A stretch of DNA of 64,000 bases, taken from positions 1-64,000 of the forward strand of contig JAEWRL010000020.1 in assembly GCA_023398955.1 (NCBI GenBank), read 5' to 3'. The position numbers and the translations under genes are program-made. Source of the DNA: Pseudomonadota bacterium (lineage in GTDB: Bacteria > Myxococcota_A > Polyangia > Polyangiales > Polyangiaceae). Below, in pieces: positions 36,394-44,731 of this stretch (within the stretch, counting starts at the first letter, position 1; the number at the start of each line of letters is the position of its first letter). The notes under the pieces were generated by a model. The model saw only the letters and a program-made list of their open reading frames with translations. It was not told the origin of the DNA and did not search any database.

Positions 36394-37887
36394 ATGGATG
36401 GCGCGCTAGTCACGGGCATGCTCAGCGCCTGGGTCCTCACTCAGCTGGGCTTTGGCGTGTTCTTCATCGTCGCCTACGCCGTTTCGCGGCGGGAGGAAGA
36501 GTACCTGCTCTTTGGGTTGCTGTGCACGACCTTGGCCGTCGCAACCGGTGGTGCCGCCTACGCCTATGCGGATGACGGGGAGCATTGGCCTGCCGCCATG
36601 CGCATCGTGCACGCCGGAATGATCCTCGCGGCGGCGATGAATCTGCATTTCGTGATGCGCTATGCGCGCGTCCAGCGTGTCGGGCTGTTTGCCGGGCTGG
36701 CCTACGTCCTAGCCCTTTTCTATGAGCTCCTCAATGCACTCGACGGCTGGTGGGTGGATGAGGCTTGGCAGGTCCGCAAGATCTCGGCCTTCGGGCTCGA
36801 GATCACGCGCTTCAGCGGGCAGCCCACGATCCTCGCTTCGTCGTTCTATCTCGTAGCGCTCGTCGAGGTGGTCGCTGCCGTGTGCGTGCTCTATTATGGG
36901 TGGCGCTCTGGGAAGCGGGAGGCGCTGACTGCCCTGGTGGCCATGGTTATGGTCTGCGGAGCCATCGTCAGTGACGTGGGTCTGGTGCTAGGGGCGTGGG
37001 ACTCGATCATGCTCATGCCGCACGTTGCCTGGATCTACGGACTTGCGGTCGCCGGCACCTTGCTCGTGAGATATCGGGCTACGGCCGGCGAACTGGAGCA
37101 GACCGAGTCCCACCTTCGAAAACGCACCGAGCAGTTGAGGAGTTCGTACGCCGAGCTTCGTGAGATGCACGATGAGCTCGCCCGCAAGCAGCAGTTGGCG
37201 GCGGTTGGTGAGCTGGCTGCCGCGATTGCTCACGAGGTTCGCAATCCACTGGCGATCATCGTGAACGCAATCTCCGGTCTTCGAAGGACCACACTTGGTG
37301 AGGAGGACCGCCAGATGCTGCTGGGCATCATCGACGAAGAGACCGCGCGTCTCGACCGTCTAGTTGCCGATCTGCTGCGGTTTGCTCGGCCCGTGAAGGT
37401 GCAGGCATCGAAGATCTCGATGACGGAGCTTGCACAAAGGGTGGAGACCATGGCGGACGACACCCACACCGTCACGGTTCACGTCGAGAACGGCGAAGCC
37501 CTGCGTGATGCGCGAGCCGACCCGGGTCTGCTTTGGCTCGTCTTCGACAATCTGGTTTCCAACGCTTTGCAGGCCACGCCGCACGGGGGCGCAGTGGACG
37601 TCCGACTGTCTCGCGACTTCGTGGAAGAGATCGACATCGTACGCATCGAGGTCAAGGACAATGGCCAAGGCATGGATGCACGTACTCTCGAGCGCGCGCT
37701 GCATCCGTTCTTCACAACGCGTCCGAGCGGTACGGGGCTAGGCCTGCCCATCGTTCAACGCATCGTGGAGGCGCACGGTGGCAGGATAGAGCTGGAGAGC
37801 GCGCCCTGCGTAGGGACGACGGTAACGTTGTTGCTGCCGCTGTTCGGTGGGAGCCTGAAGGCGCCGCCGAGCAAGTCCGAGGACTGA
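36394..37887 (+). CDS. Membrane sensor histidine kinase (NtrB-like)
   Basis: 497 residues. Six or seven hydrophobic helices in the first 228 residues form a membrane sensor domain, followed by a coiled coil (about 228-270). HisKA follows with the H-box AIAHEVRNPLAI (phospho-accepting H280). The HATPase domain has the N-box LVSNALQATPHGG, G1 VKDNGQGM, F-box LHPFFTTRPSG and G2 TGLGLPIVQRIVEAHGG, so all kinase motifs are intact. It resembles NtrB-type kinases that partner sigma-54 activators. The ATG at 36394 has AGAGG six bases upstream; the ATG at 36388 is too close to it. The NtrC-type regulator that could be its partner lies 1.8 kb downstream behind bioA and a ferredoxin-like gene on the same strand. 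Confidence 0.92.
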   Translation: MDGALVTGMLSAWVLTQLGFGVFFIVAYAVSRREEEYLLFGLLCTTLAVATGGAAYAYADDGEHWPAAMRIVHAGMILAAAMNLHFVMRYARVQRVGLFAGLAYVLALFYELLNALDGWWVDEAWQVRKISAFGLEITRFSGQPTILASSFYLVALVEVVAAVCVLYYGWRSGKREALTALVAMVMVCGAIVSDVGLVLGAWDSIMLMPHVAWIYGLAVAGTLLVRYRATAGELEQTESHLRKRTEQLRSSYAELREMHDELARKQQLAAVGELAAAIAHEVRNPLAIIVNAISGLRRTTLGEEDRQMLLGIIDEETARLDRLVADLLRFARPVKVQASKISMTELAQRVETMADDTHTVTVHVENGEALRDARADPGLLWLVFDNLVSNALQATPHGGAVDVRLSRDFVEEIDIVRIEVKDNGQGMDARTLERALHPFFTTRPSGTGLGLPIVQRIVEAHGGRIELESAPCVGTTVTLLLPLFGGSLKAPPSKSED

Positions 37888-37905
37888 GCGGCACGGAGCT
37901 ACTCG

Positions 37906-39225
37906 ATGAATCGCGATCGAATCGTAAGACTGGACAAGGCATACGTCTGGCACCCGTATACTGCCATGGGGCAGTATATCGCGGAGACCGAGCCTCTCGT
38001 CATCGAGCGGGCCGTCGGTGCTCGGCTCTACGACGCCGATGGCCGATCCTTCATCGACGGCAACTCGTCGTGGTGGACTGCCGTGCTCGGCCACGGACAC
38101 CCTCGGTTGCTGGAGGCTCTCAGGCGGCAATCGGAGCAGCTCTGCCACACGTCGTTGGCTGGGGTCACGCACGAGCCAGCCGCACGGCTTGCCGAGGAGC
38201 TCGTCGGCGTGGCGCCGGCCGGGCTCGAGCGTGTGTTCTTCTCCGATGACGGCTCCACTGCCATCGAGGTTGCCGTCAAAATTGCTCTTCAGTACCACCA
38301 GCAACGGGGAAGCACTGGCAAAAGACGGTTCGTTGCTCTCAACGATGCCTTCCACGGCGAGACGCTCGCCGCGGCATCTCTCGGCGGGGTAGAGCTCTTC
38401 CGGCGGCCGTTCGCGGGCGTCATGATGGAATGCCTCCACGTTCCTACGGGGAGCGAGGGCGGCTACGACGCGGCGTTCTCCGTGCTGGAGCGCCTCCTCG
38501 ACGAGCACGGCTCCGAGATAGCCGGGATCGTCCTGGAGCCGATGGTGCAAGGGGCAGGTGGCATGCGCATGTACGAGCCACGCTACCTGAGGCACGCGCG
38601 CTCGAAGGCATTGCAGCACGACGTGCTGTTGATCCTGGACGAGGTCTTCACGGGCTACGGTCGAACGGGACCGATGTGGGCGAGCGAGCACGCTGGGATC
38701 TCTCCCGACATCATGTGCATCGCCAAGGGCTTCTCGGGTGGCATGCTCCCGATGGCAGCGACGCTCGTATCGGGTGGAGTCTTCGACGCATTCCGTGGCG
38801 AGCGGGACCGGGCGCTCTACTACGGCCACACCTTCTGCGGCAATCCGCTCGGTGCAGCGGTGGCACGCGAGGTGCTCGCAATCTATCGTGACGAGCGGGT
38901 TTTGGAGGGGGTTGCTGCCAAGGCTCCGCGCCTCGCCGCCTGCTTTGCACGGCTCGCGGAGCTCCCTGGTGTGAGCCGCTCGCGATCACTGGGTATGGTG
39001 GGAGCCTTGGACCTGGATGCTGGCGAGGGCTACCTGGCGGCGTCGGGATGGCGCGTGTACCAGAGGGCCCTCGAGCTGGGAGCGTACCTGAGGCCATTGG
39101 GGAACGTCGTGTACGTAGCCCCGCCGCTGAACATCGCCGACGCGGATCTGGCCGAGCTACTGGACGTGCTCGAGCGCGCCGTGCGCGAAGTCGTGCTCTC
39201 GTCCGGGTGGGTGGGGGAGGATTGA
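37906..39225 (+). CDS. bioA: Adenosylmethionine-8-amino-7-oxononanoate aminotransferase
   Basis: 439 residues. A fold-type I, class III PLP enzyme that makes 7,8-diaminopelargonate in biotin synthesis using S-adenosylmethionine as amino donor. BioA-specific motifs: VWHPYTAM (14-21), the GNSSWWTAVLGHGHP block, YHQQRGSTGKRRFVAL, GGYDAAF, D245 in LDEVFTGYGRTG (pyridine nitrogen contact) and the Schiff-base lysine K274 in IAKGFSGG. It starts 18 bp after the kinase gene with GGAG in front of the ATG. No other biotin gene is in view, so it is placed inside a signalling operon. Confidence 0.95.
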   Translation: MNRDRIVRLDKAYVWHPYTAMGQYIAETEPLVIERAVGARLYDADGRSFIDGNSSWWTAVLGHGHPRLLEALRRQSEQLCHTSLAGVTHEPAARLAEELVGVAPAGLERVFFSDDGSTAIEVAVKIALQYHQQRGSTGKRRFVALNDAFHGETLAAASLGGVELFRRPFAGVMMECLHVPTGSEGGYDAAFSVLERLLDEHGSEIAGIVLEPMVQGAGGMRMYEPRYLRHARSKALQHDVLLILDEVFTGYGRTGPMWASEHAGISPDIMCIAKGFSGGMLPMAATLVSGGVFDAFRGERDRALYYGHTFCGNPLGAAVAREVLAIYRDERVLEGVAAKAPRLAACFARLAELPGVSRSRSLGMVGALDLDAGEGYLAASGWRVYQRALELGAYLRPLGNVVYVAPPLNIADADLAELLDVLERAVREVVLSSGWVGED

Positions 39226-39259
39226 CGGACCGAGAGGCGGCACCAATGCTCATCGGCAA

Positions 39260-39616
39260 ATGGCCCGCCGCAAACGCTATCTCTTCGTGTGCACGAACCA
39301 GCGACCCCCGGGGGCTCCGAAAGGGAGCTGCGGCGAGCGTGGCGCGAGTATGCTGTACCCGAAGTTGAAGGCCCTCCTCCAAGCGCGAGGCTTGGCAGAC
39401 GTGGACGTTCGCGCTTGCGCCAGCAGCTGCTTGGATCTGTGCTGGCGCGGGCCGGTGATTGCCGTCGAACCGGACGACTACTTCTATGGAGGGGTACAGG
39501 AGTCGGACCTCGTGGAGATTGTGGACGCTCTTTGTCGCGGGGAGCGTCTCGAGCGTCTCGTCATCGGACGTGACGAGTTCACTGATCCAGCGGCACGCGC
39601 ACGCGAGGGGAGCTAG
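39260..39616 (+). CDS. Thioredoxin-like [2Fe-2S] ferredoxin
   Basis: 118 residues. The cysteine spacing fits the thioredoxin-fold 2Fe-2S ferredoxin family: C11 and C24 (CTNQRPPGAPKGSC) with C53, C57 and C61 (CASSCLDLC). The sequence YLFVCTNQRPP and the Asp/Tyr-rich PDDYFYGGVQESDLVEIVDA segment are typical. Electron-transfer partner unknown. Placed between bioA and the NtrC-type gene in one plus-strand run; gaps are 34 and 53 bp. Confidence 0.9.
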   Translation: MARRKRYLFVCTNQRPPGAPKGSCGERGASMLYPKLKALLQARGLADVDVRACASSCLDLCWRGPVIAVEPDDYFYGGVQESDLVEIVDALCRGERLERLVIGRDEFTDPAARAREGS

Positions 39617-39669
39617 CGGAGAGCGGCTGGAGAACGCGGCGTTTGACAAGTTGCTGACGCGGTGCCAGC

Positions 39670-41064
39670 TTGGCAAGCGTGGTTGACGATGTGGCAAATG
39701 GCCGCCCCAGTGAGATCGAGGCTCGAGAAATCACGGTTCTTGTCGTCGACGACGAACCGAGCAACGTGGCATCGCTCGAAAAGATCTTCACGCGCGAGGG
39801 AATGCGAGTGCTGACGGCCGGCGGAGCGCGCGAGGCCCTCGATGTTGCACGCAGGCACCGTGTGCAGGTCGTGCTTACCGACCTCATGATGCCCGGAACG
39901 AACGGCGTCGAGCTGTTGCGTGCCATCAAGGAAGTCTCCCCGGACACCGAGGTGGTCTTGATGACGGCGTACGGCACCGTCGAGACGGCGGTTCAGGCCA
40001 TGCGCGAGGGGGCCTACGATTTCGTGGAGAAGCCGCTGAAGCGCATGTCCATCGTGAAGAGCGTGCAAAAGGCGGCGGAGCGGCATTCGCTCGTCGCGGA
40101 GAATCGGTCTTTGCGCAAAGAGCTCCAGATGCTCACGGCTCGTGAGATCATCGGGCAGAGCCCGGCCATTCGGGGAGTGTTGGAGGTCGCGGGGCAGGCG
40201 GCTCCATCGAGCGCCACCGTGCTCGTCTTGGGGGAGAGCGGCACGGGTAAGGAGCTCTTGGCTCGGTACATTCACACGAAGAGTGTCCGCTCTGAGAAGA
40301 GCTTCGTGGCGGTCAATTGCGCCGCCATCCCCGAGACGATCTTGGAAGCTGAGTTGTTCGGTCACGAGCGCGGCGCGTTCACCGGGGCCGTTGCCAAGCG
40401 GGAGGGGCGGTTCGCTCGCGCACGGGGTGGTACCCTCTTTCTAGACGAGATTGGCGAGCTGTCTCCTGCGGTGCAGGTCAAATTGCTCCGCGTGCTGCAG
40501 GAAGGGGAGTTCGAGCCGCTTGGCGGCGGCACGGTGAAAGCAGACGTTCGCATCGTGGCCGCAACGAACCGCGATCTGTCGGCGGAGGTCGAGGCAGGGC
40601 GGTTTCGCGAGGACCTCTTCTACCGCCTCAACGTGATATCGATCACGGCGCCTCCATTGCGCGCTCGTCGGGAGGATGTCCCGCTGCTGGTAGACCACTT
40701 CCTGGGCGTCTACTGTCGCAAGAACGCTCGGCCTCGCCTCGCCGTACCCAGGGAAATCGCGGAGAAGCTCATGGACTACAGCTGGCCGGGGAACGTTCGG
40801 GAGCTGCAGAACGTCGTCGAAAGAGCTGCCGTGTTGTGCCGCTCCGACTCCCTGGGGATCGAGGATTTGCCCGAGGCGATCGCCAAGGCCGCGCCTCGCG
40901 CGCCCTCATCCATCGGCGTTGCTATCGGGACGCCGCTCCACGAGGTCGAGCTTCGGTTGATCCGGGAAACTCTTGCTCACACGAGCGGGGACAAATCGCT
41001 AGCAGCACAGCTGCTGGGGATCTCGACGCGGACCATCTATCGCAAGCTGGGCGAGGTGGAGTGA
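39670..41064 (+). CDS. NtrC-family sigma-54 response regulator
   Basis: 464 residues. Receiver domain (about 21-135) with phospho-acceptor D71 in VVLTDLMMPG, MTAYG and the conserved Lys in EKPLK. AAA+ domain with GESGTGKE (K194), the sigma-54-contacting GAFTGA at 235-240, GGTLFLDEIGELS (Walker B) and RFREDLFYRLNV. C-terminal Fis-type helix-turn-helix (441-464, SLAAQLLGISTRTIYRKL). All motifs needed to activate sigma-54 RNA polymerase are present. Start is a TTG at 39670; GTG codons a few residues later are alternatives. It sits directly upstream of the secretion operon, which has a sigma-54-like promoter. Confidence 0.95.
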   Translation: MASVVDDVANGRPSEIEAREITVLVVDDEPSNVASLEKIFTREGMRVLTAGGAREALDVARRHRVQVVLTDLMMPGTNGVELLRAIKEVSPDTEVVLMTAYGTVETAVQAMREGAYDFVEKPLKRMSIVKSVQKAAERHSLVAENRSLRKELQMLTAREIIGQSPAIRGVLEVAGQAAPSSATVLVLGESGTGKELLARYIHTKSVRSEKSFVAVNCAAIPETILEAELFGHERGAFTGAVAKREGRFARARGGTLFLDEIGELSPAVQVKLLRVLQEGEFEPLGGGTVKADVRIVAATNRDLSAEVEAGRFREDLFYRLNVISITAPPLRARREDVPLLVDHFLGVYCRKNARPRLAVPREIAEKLMDYSWPGNVRELQNVVERAAVLCRSDSLGIEDLPEAIAKAAPRAPSSIGVAIGTPLHEVELRLIRETLAHTSGDKSLAAQLLGISTRTIYRKLGEVE

Positions 41065-41251
41065 CGCCGGAAGGAGTGAATGGCTCCACGTCGGCGAGAG
41101 CGGCCCGTTGGCCGCGGTGGGCACCGCGCCTTGTCAGTTTGTCATGCTCAACGCCCAGTCGGACTGTCTCGTGTCAGGTTGGCGCGCCATGAGGGCGCCG
41201 GACTGGTGCTTTTCCGCAGAATGATCCGAAGTGCGGGGTTCCGGTTGACCG

Positions 41252-41267
41252 TGGCATGCATCTAGCA
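41252..41267 (+). promoter_or_regulatory. Candidate sigma-54 (-24/-12) promoter before gspC
   Basis: TGGCATGCATCTAGCA matches the TGGCACG-N4-TTGCA consensus at 10 of 12 fixed positions, including the essential GG and GC exactly 10 bp apart. It lies 18 bp before the gspC start, downstream of an intact NtrC-type activator gene. The short leader is unusual, because a transcript starting about 12 bp later would have almost no 5' UTR. A weak sigma-70 alternative is TTGACC at 41245-41250, with a poor -10. Confidence 0.5.
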
Positions 41268-41284
41268 GTAACGCCTCCAAACAA

Positions 41285-42280
41285 GTGTCCTTCGATGCCC
41301 TCCTCAAGCGGTACTTTCCTCTAGTAGTGGTCGCGCTGATCGCTACGGCGGCCTACCTGCAGGCAGCGGGTCTTACTCAGCTCATTGGCACGATGATCAC
41401 CATCGCTCCGCAGGCGCCTTCGGTGACCCAGCGCTCGGTTCCGCGTACAGGCAGCGTTGCGGCGGCTCGGGCTTCCAAGGACGCAGAGCCTATCCTGGAG
41501 CGGAATGTCTTCGACTCGGTAACGGGACCCATTGGAAAGGACTTCGAGCTCGACCTCGCGGCGGTCGATTCGAAGCCCCGCGATCTGGATCTCTCCGATC
41601 CCCTGGGGGCACCGGAATGCTCCGACGTCAAGGTGGCCATCATCACCGAGTCGAGCGACCCGGTGTGGTCCATCGCAGCCCTGCAGGGAAGCGGCGACAG
41701 TTCGCCGACGATCCGGCGTGTGGGCGATTCAGTGGGCGACAAGCAGGTGGCGTACATCGGGTATAATCCTAGGTTCGCGACCCCCGCCGTCTGGCTCACG
41801 TCTGGGGCCACACTGTGCCAGGGGCTGCTCTTCTCGTTGGCGGAAGCCAAGCCTGCTGCCAAAGCCCCTGAGGCGCCTCAGGAAGAAGAGAAGCGCCCGA
41901 CTCGGCGTGGGCCGTCGAAGGTGCCCGACGATATTGCCTCCGGAATCCAGAAAGTGGGGCCGACCGAGTTCAACGTCGAGCGCTCGGTCGTCGAGAAGAT
42001 CCTGGAAAGCCAAGCGGAGCTGATGCGCTCGGCGCGGATCGTTCCAGAGCAGAAGGATGGTCAGGTGGTCGGCATCCGCCTCTTCGGCGTGCGTCCCGAC
42101 ACACTGCTTGGGACTCTGGGCTTCCAGAACGGGGACCGACTCGAGACCATCAACGGGTTCAACATGGCCAGTCCCGAGAAGGCACTCGAGGCTTACGCGA
42201 GGCTCCGCACCGCAGACAATCTCGCGGTGAAGATAAGCCGGCGGGGCAAGCCGCAGACGATAGATTTTCACATCAAGTAA
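41285..42280 (+). CDS. gspC: Type II secretion inner-membrane protein GspC
   Basis: 331 residues. Links the inner-membrane platform to the secretin. A short cytoplasmic N terminus, one membrane helix (about 12-28), a linker, then a homology region with ERNVFDSV (about 75). The end is a PDZ-like domain (about 250-331: GIRLFGVRPDTLLGTLGFQNGDRLETINGFN), the type-II arrangement for GspC. A Lys/Arg-rich patch lies near residue 205. The start is a GTG at 41285 without a visible Shine-Dalgarno. First gene of the secretion operon; only 6 bp separate it from gspD. Confidence 0.9.
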   Translation: MSFDALLKRYFPLVVVALIATAAYLQAAGLTQLIGTMITIAPQAPSVTQRSVPRTGSVAAARASKDAEPILERNVFDSVTGPIGKDFELDLAAVDSKPRDLDLSDPLGAPECSDVKVAIITESSDPVWSIAALQGSGDSSPTIRRVGDSVGDKQVAYIGYNPRFATPAVWLTSGATLCQGLLFSLAEAKPAAKAPEAPQEEEKRPTRRGPSKVPDDIASGIQKVGPTEFNVERSVVEKILESQAELMRSARIVPEQKDGQVVGIRLFGVRPDTLLGTLGFQNGDRLETINGFNMASPEKALEAYARLRTADNLAVKISRRGKPQTIDFHIK

Positions 42281-42286
42281 ACGGGC

Positions 42287-44731
42287 ATGACGAGACTTGT
42301 GCGACTCCCCTGGCTCGCTGGGGTGATGGTTTTCTTTCTTGCGGAAGGCGTAATGGCTCAGGCGCAGCCGGCGCCGAGAGCTGGCGCGGCGACGCGTGAC
42401 CAGGCGGACGATGATGCCGGCGGGGAGCGACAACCGCCCGGTGCCAAAGGGCCGTTACCTGACACCATGGAGGCGATCGCTGAGGCGGCCGACGTCCAGT
42501 ACAGGCCGAAGCCCCCTGGACACTTGGTCAAGTTCAACCTTCAGGACGCGGATCTGGCGGAGCTCGTCAATCACATCTCGGGAATGACGGGGAAGCGATT
42601 CATCTACGGTCCGAAGGTGCGGCAGATCAAGGCAACAGTCGTTTCTCCGGAGCCCGTCACGCTCGAGGAAGCCTATCAGGCCTTTCTGTCCATCCTCGAG
42701 CTGAACGGAATGACCGTCATTCCGCAGGGCCGCTTCCTCAAGATCGTCGACAGCGGCGGTGCTGCGTCGCAAGCGACTCCCGTGTACTCTCGCGGGACAC
42801 CGGTACCGGACACGGACCGGTTCGTCACGCGGCTGTACCGCCTGCAGCACGTCTCTGCAGGTGAAGTGATGGGCATCCTTCAGAAGTTCAAGACGAAGGA
42901 GGGGGATATCACCGCCTACGAGCCGGGACAGCTGCTGATCATCACGGACACCGGCTCCAACATCTCGCGCATGATCCGTATCGTCGAGGAGCTCGACGTT
43001 GGCGGCGCGGGGCAACAGATGTGGATAGAGCCCGTCTACAACGGCGATGCCGAAGAGATGGCCAAGCAGATCGGCGAGCTCTTCGACCTCGGCAAAGATG
43101 GTGGGGCGAAGGCAGGCCTCACCAAGGTTTTCGCGGAGCCACAGACGAACTCGCTCATCATCGTCGGTCAGGAGGATTCCTACCTACGGTTGCTCGAGCT
43201 GATGAAGCGGCTCGACGTGAAAGCTGACACCACTGGCAAGGTTCGCGTGCTGCCCTTGCAGCATGCAGACTCCGAAGAGCTTGCCAACACCCTGACGCAG
43301 ACGCTCGGTGGTGGGGCGCGTGGAAAGCGCGCCGCCACCGAGGACGCGACGGCCGGACTGTTTGAGGGAGAGCTCAAAGTAACGGCCGACAAGTCGACGA
43401 ACTCCCTCATCATTACCTCGTCGGGGAGAGACTTCGCGACCCTCCGTCTCGTCATCGCCGAGCTCGACAAGCCGCGGCGTCAGGTCTTCATCGAGGCGGT
43501 GATCATGGATCTTGCCGTGTCGGATGGCACGCGGCTCGGAACCTCGTGGCATGCGGGAACCACGGCGGCGATCGGAGGTGGAGAGGACACTCTCTTCGCC
43601 ACTGGGTTGAAGGCATCGAACTCGATGGCGTTCCCGATCAACCAGGAGCTATTGCAGGGGTTCGCTGTCGGTGCTCGCGGCCCAGGGCTCGAGGGCACGG
43701 AGGCGCTCTCCGAAACCGGGGTGAGCATCCCTGCCTTTGGCGTAGTCCTTCACGCGCTCACGAACAGCGGCAGCTCGAACGTGCTCGCGACTCCTCACAT
43801 CATTGCCACCAACAACGTCGCGGCCGAGATCAACATCGGTGAGAACATCCCGCTGCAGGACAACGTGGGCGGTGGGATCAGCAACCTCACTGGTTTGCTG
43901 GGCGGTCAGGCGGGCAACCAGGGCGTCAATAGTCTGGCCCTCGGCGCTCTCGGAGGGGGCTTCGGGTTCAGTGCGCCGCGCCAGGACGTCGGCAACAAGA
44001 TCAAGGTCACTCCGCACATCAACGATAGCAATCAAGTCCGCCTCGAGATCGAGCAGGAGAGCAGCGCCCGCGGTGCTTCTTCTGGAGCGTTGGGGGCAGT
44101 CACGATAGTCAAGCGTACGGCGAGCACGACCATTACCGCCGACGATCAGCAGACCGTCGTCATCGGCGGGTTGATGAAGGAGGAGTTCGTCACCCAAGAC
44201 GAGAAGATCCCGCTCCTCGGCGATATCCCCGTGCTCGGGTTTCTCTTCCGACACAGCACCACGGAGAAGCGCAAGGCGAACCTGCTTCTCATCCTGACAC
44301 CGCACATCATCCGTGATCAGAACGATCTGCGGAAGATCTTCCAGCGTAAGATGCAGGAGCGGCAGGAGTTCCTCGACCGCTACTTCGTTTTCGGTGCCAA
44401 GGACTGGGAGCCGCCTCAGGATTTCTCGCGCGCGAATGGACTCGTCGAGGAGATCCGGCAAGCCTATTTTCGAATCGAGGAACAGCGCCGCCTGGAGCTG
44501 GAGAGCCTCCCCGAAGCGATGCCCGAGCATGAGCCGAGCGAGCCCATCGATCTTCCGGCTGAATCCGTAGCGCCGCTCATGCGTGGCCCCGGTGCGGCAC
44601 CTCCTGCGCGCCGGAAAGCGCCGCCCGCAAAGAAGGCGCCGCCGCGTCGGCCACGCACCGAGGGCGAAGCGCCGCTCAACATCAAGCCTGTCGCGCGGAG
44701 CATGGTCGGTTCCGTGGAGCGAGGGGAATGA
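42287..44731 (+). CDS. gspD: Type II secretion secretin GspD
   Basis: 814 residues. Forms the outer-membrane channel. Signal peptide MTRLVRLPWLAGVMVFFLAEGVMA, a disordered acidic stretch, then N0 (VKFNLQDADLAELVNHISGMTGKRFI, about 80-150) and N1-N3 domains with repeated RLYRLQHVSAGEVM, TNSLIIVGQ and TNSLIITSSGRDF motifs. The secretin core runs from about 385 to 690, with the diagnostic VVIGGLMKEEF...KIPLLGDIPVLGFLFRHSTTEKRKANLLLILTPHII (given here as separate blocks). The C-terminal 110 residues are charged, with a Lys/Pro-rich PPAKKAPPRRP tail that is not part of the usual secretin and might bind a pilotin or the wall. Overlaps gspE by 4 bp. Confidence 0.95.
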   Translation: MTRLVRLPWLAGVMVFFLAEGVMAQAQPAPRAGAATRDQADDDAGGERQPPGAKGPLPDTMEAIAEAADVQYRPKPPGHLVKFNLQDADLAELVNHISGMTGKRFIYGPKVRQIKATVVSPEPVTLEEAYQAFLSILELNGMTVIPQGRFLKIVDSGGAASQATPVYSRGTPVPDTDRFVTRLYRLQHVSAGEVMGILQKFKTKEGDITAYEPGQLLIITDTGSNISRMIRIVEELDVGGAGQQMWIEPVYNGDAEEMAKQIGELFDLGKDGGAKAGLTKVFAEPQTNSLIIVGQEDSYLRLLELMKRLDVKADTTGKVRVLPLQHADSEELANTLTQTLGGGARGKRAATEDATAGLFEGELKVTADKSTNSLIITSSGRDFATLRLVIAELDKPRRQVFIEAVIMDLAVSDGTRLGTSWHAGTTAAIGGGEDTLFATGLKASNSMAFPINQELLQGFAVGARGPGLEGTEALSETGVSIPAFGVVLHALTNSGSSNVLATPHIIATNNVAAEINIGENIPLQDNVGGGISNLTGLLGGQAGNQGVNSLALGALGGGFGFSAPRQDVGNKIKVTPHINDSNQVRLEIEQESSARGASSGALGAVTIVKRTASTTITADDQQTVVIGGLMKEEFVTQDEKIPLLGDIPVLGFLFRHSTTEKRKANLLLILTPHIIRDQNDLRKIFQRKMQERQEFLDRYFVFGAKDWEPPQDFSRANGLVEEIRQAYFRIEEQRRLELESLPEAMPEHEPSEPIDLPAESVAPLMRGPGAAPPARRKAPPAKKAPPRRPRTEGEAPLNIKPVARSMVGSVERGE

